Notes under the pieces: model-generated
Databases searched by the model: none
What the model saw: the letters and a program-made list of their open reading frames with translations, nothing else
Told to the model about the DNA's origin: nothing
Source: Rhynochetos jubatus
Lineage: Eukaryota; Chordata; Aves; Eurypygiformes; Rhynochetidae
Assembly: GCA_027574665.1 (NCBI GenBank)
Contig: CM050676.1
Coordinates: 5,756,157-5,820,156, forward strand
DNA: 64,000 nucleotides
Direction of reading: 5' to 3'
Position numbers and translations under genes: made by a program
Part shown: piece by piece, positions 63,115-64,000 of the stretch
Layout of the letters: each line of letters opens with the position of its first letter
Position numbering within the stretch: position 1 is the stretch's first letter

Positions 63115-63385
63115 GAGCAGCAAAAATTATGAATAAGCTCTTATTAATAAATACTTGATGATGAATCCAAATAGATTTCCTCCTTTGGAGCAATTATTGT
63201 AAAATGGGCTCTAATACAGTGCAGGGCTGGCCCCAGGAAGGGTTGGGTGCTTTTCAGGTACTAAGTGCCTCCTTCCATCCCCCCTAATGAGTACTTTCCA
63301 ATCATTTGCATCTGTCTCGGCAGCAGGTCTTATTACCAGGTTAACTTAATACTGAGAGCCGCTTTGTCGAACAGTTAAGAAGCAG
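63115..63385. promoter_or_regulatory. Candidate conserved noncoding element in NFIC intron 1, with POU octamer
   Basis: AT-rich block with TTATTAATAAATAC, GATGAATCCAAATAG, GCAATTATTG, a perfect octamer ATTTGCAT (63304-63311), and GGTTAACTTAATAC. The strongest enhancer-like segment of the right-hand part by motif density. Confidence 0.45.
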
Positions 63386-64000
63386 CTACCAGTACCTTTG
63401 CTGGAGCTGTGTAAGAGTGTTTTGCTCTTGCCAAGAGCACCCACAGGCTCTGGCAGGTGGAAACCAAGGCTGGGGCAAGGAACAAGTCCCTGCCATGCCC
63501 TTTTCAGGTACCACAATTTCAGGGTTTTCAGGATTACCAGAATCTCTCCCCCTGCATCCCCCCTGCCGCCTCGCCAAGGCTTCCTGCAAGGGTATGGCAC
63601 CCAGCACCAGACTTGGCAGCCTCTGCCCGGGTTCACGTGGCCACGGGAAGCGGGACCTGGCAGGAGTGGCAGGATGGGAGCCGGCATCAGTTCGGAGGTG
63701 TGTGGCTGCCTGGCAGGGAGGCTGAGCATCCTTTCATAAAATAAACCCTGTGTGGTCCCTGCAGAGCCAGGATGCAGTGAGGTCGTCCCGCGTTGCTCCC
63801 CACCCACAGTGGAGATGGCATCCCGCTCCTCCCCGGGGCTGGGACCATGCTGATGGGGAGCAAAACCTGCTGCCAAGGTGACTGACCCCTCCGGTCCCCC
63901 TCGTCCTCTGCTCCCACACCCCCGTCCCCCCTTGTGAAAACTGCTCGGGAATTTCCTGAGGAAACGTTTTTTCATTGGAAAATGGAGGCTGTTTCACTGA

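Larger units (their letters stand above)
50780..64000 (+). other. NFIC: NFIC intron 1, partial
   Basis: More than 13 kb with no NFI exon found. Contents: a long hairpin (51612-51692), a polypyrimidine tract (52205-52320), candidate noncoding elements (54260-54350, 57440-57600, 63115-63385) and otherwise GC-rich unique sequence. Large first introns are usual for NFI genes. Alternative first exons could lie here but I could not support one. Confidence 0.65.

Overview
This is a vertebrate, almost certainly avian, genomic window. The evidence is a CR1 LINE tail (36.70-37.00 kb), high GC with short introns typical of a microchromosome, and exon-level matches to two vertebrate genes. No bacterial operon, CRISPR array, tRNA or rRNA was seen. 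All gene models come from reading splice sites and comparing with remembered family sequences; nothing was searched.

Left part (1-25.2 kb): UNC13A (Munc13-1), the presynaptic vesicle-priming factor, runs on the minus strand. Thirty-five constitutive-looking coding exons and one 6-nt microexon were placed between the start codon at 25097 and position 379. All have GT-AG borders and matching phases, and together they encode about 1446 residues. These cover the C2A domain, an acidic/Gln-rich linker, a calmodulin-type helix, the C1 zinc finger, the Ca2+-binding C2B domain and most of the MUN domain. The last part of MUN and the C2C domain lie beyond the left edge. Three alternative-splicing structures stand out: a 126-nt in-frame cassette exon (16962-17087), the microexon encoding Ala-Met (9953-9958), and a second version of exon 14 (10917-10989) whose phase forces an either/or choice with exon 14. 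The promoter is a CpG island with YY1, RE1/NRSE and CRE motifs packed into about 41 bp.

Middle (25.2-47.4 kb): no protein-coding gene was recognised. It holds a CR1 fragment, several degenerate CA-rich blocks, a small CpG island next to a near-consensus CTCF motif (32.68 kb), and AT-rich blocks embedded in GC-rich DNA that look like candidate conserved noncoding elements.

Right part (47.4-64 kb): a large CpG island ends in a short plus-strand coding exon (50750-50779, ten residues MYSSPLCLTQ, then a GT donor). This matches the amino terminus of NFIC, a nuclear factor I transcription factor. The DNA-binding-domain exon 2 is not in the window, so 50.78-64 kb is read as NFIC intron 1. About 0.8 kb into that intron is a near-perfect 33-bp stem hairpin with a 14-nt loop that resembles a miRNA precursor.

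The two genes are divergent, a brain presynaptic gene and a broadly expressed transcription factor, separated by about 23 kb that could hold regulatory DNA for either. The observations most worth checking are the mutually exclusive exon pair, the hairpin and the motif stack on the UNC13A promoter.
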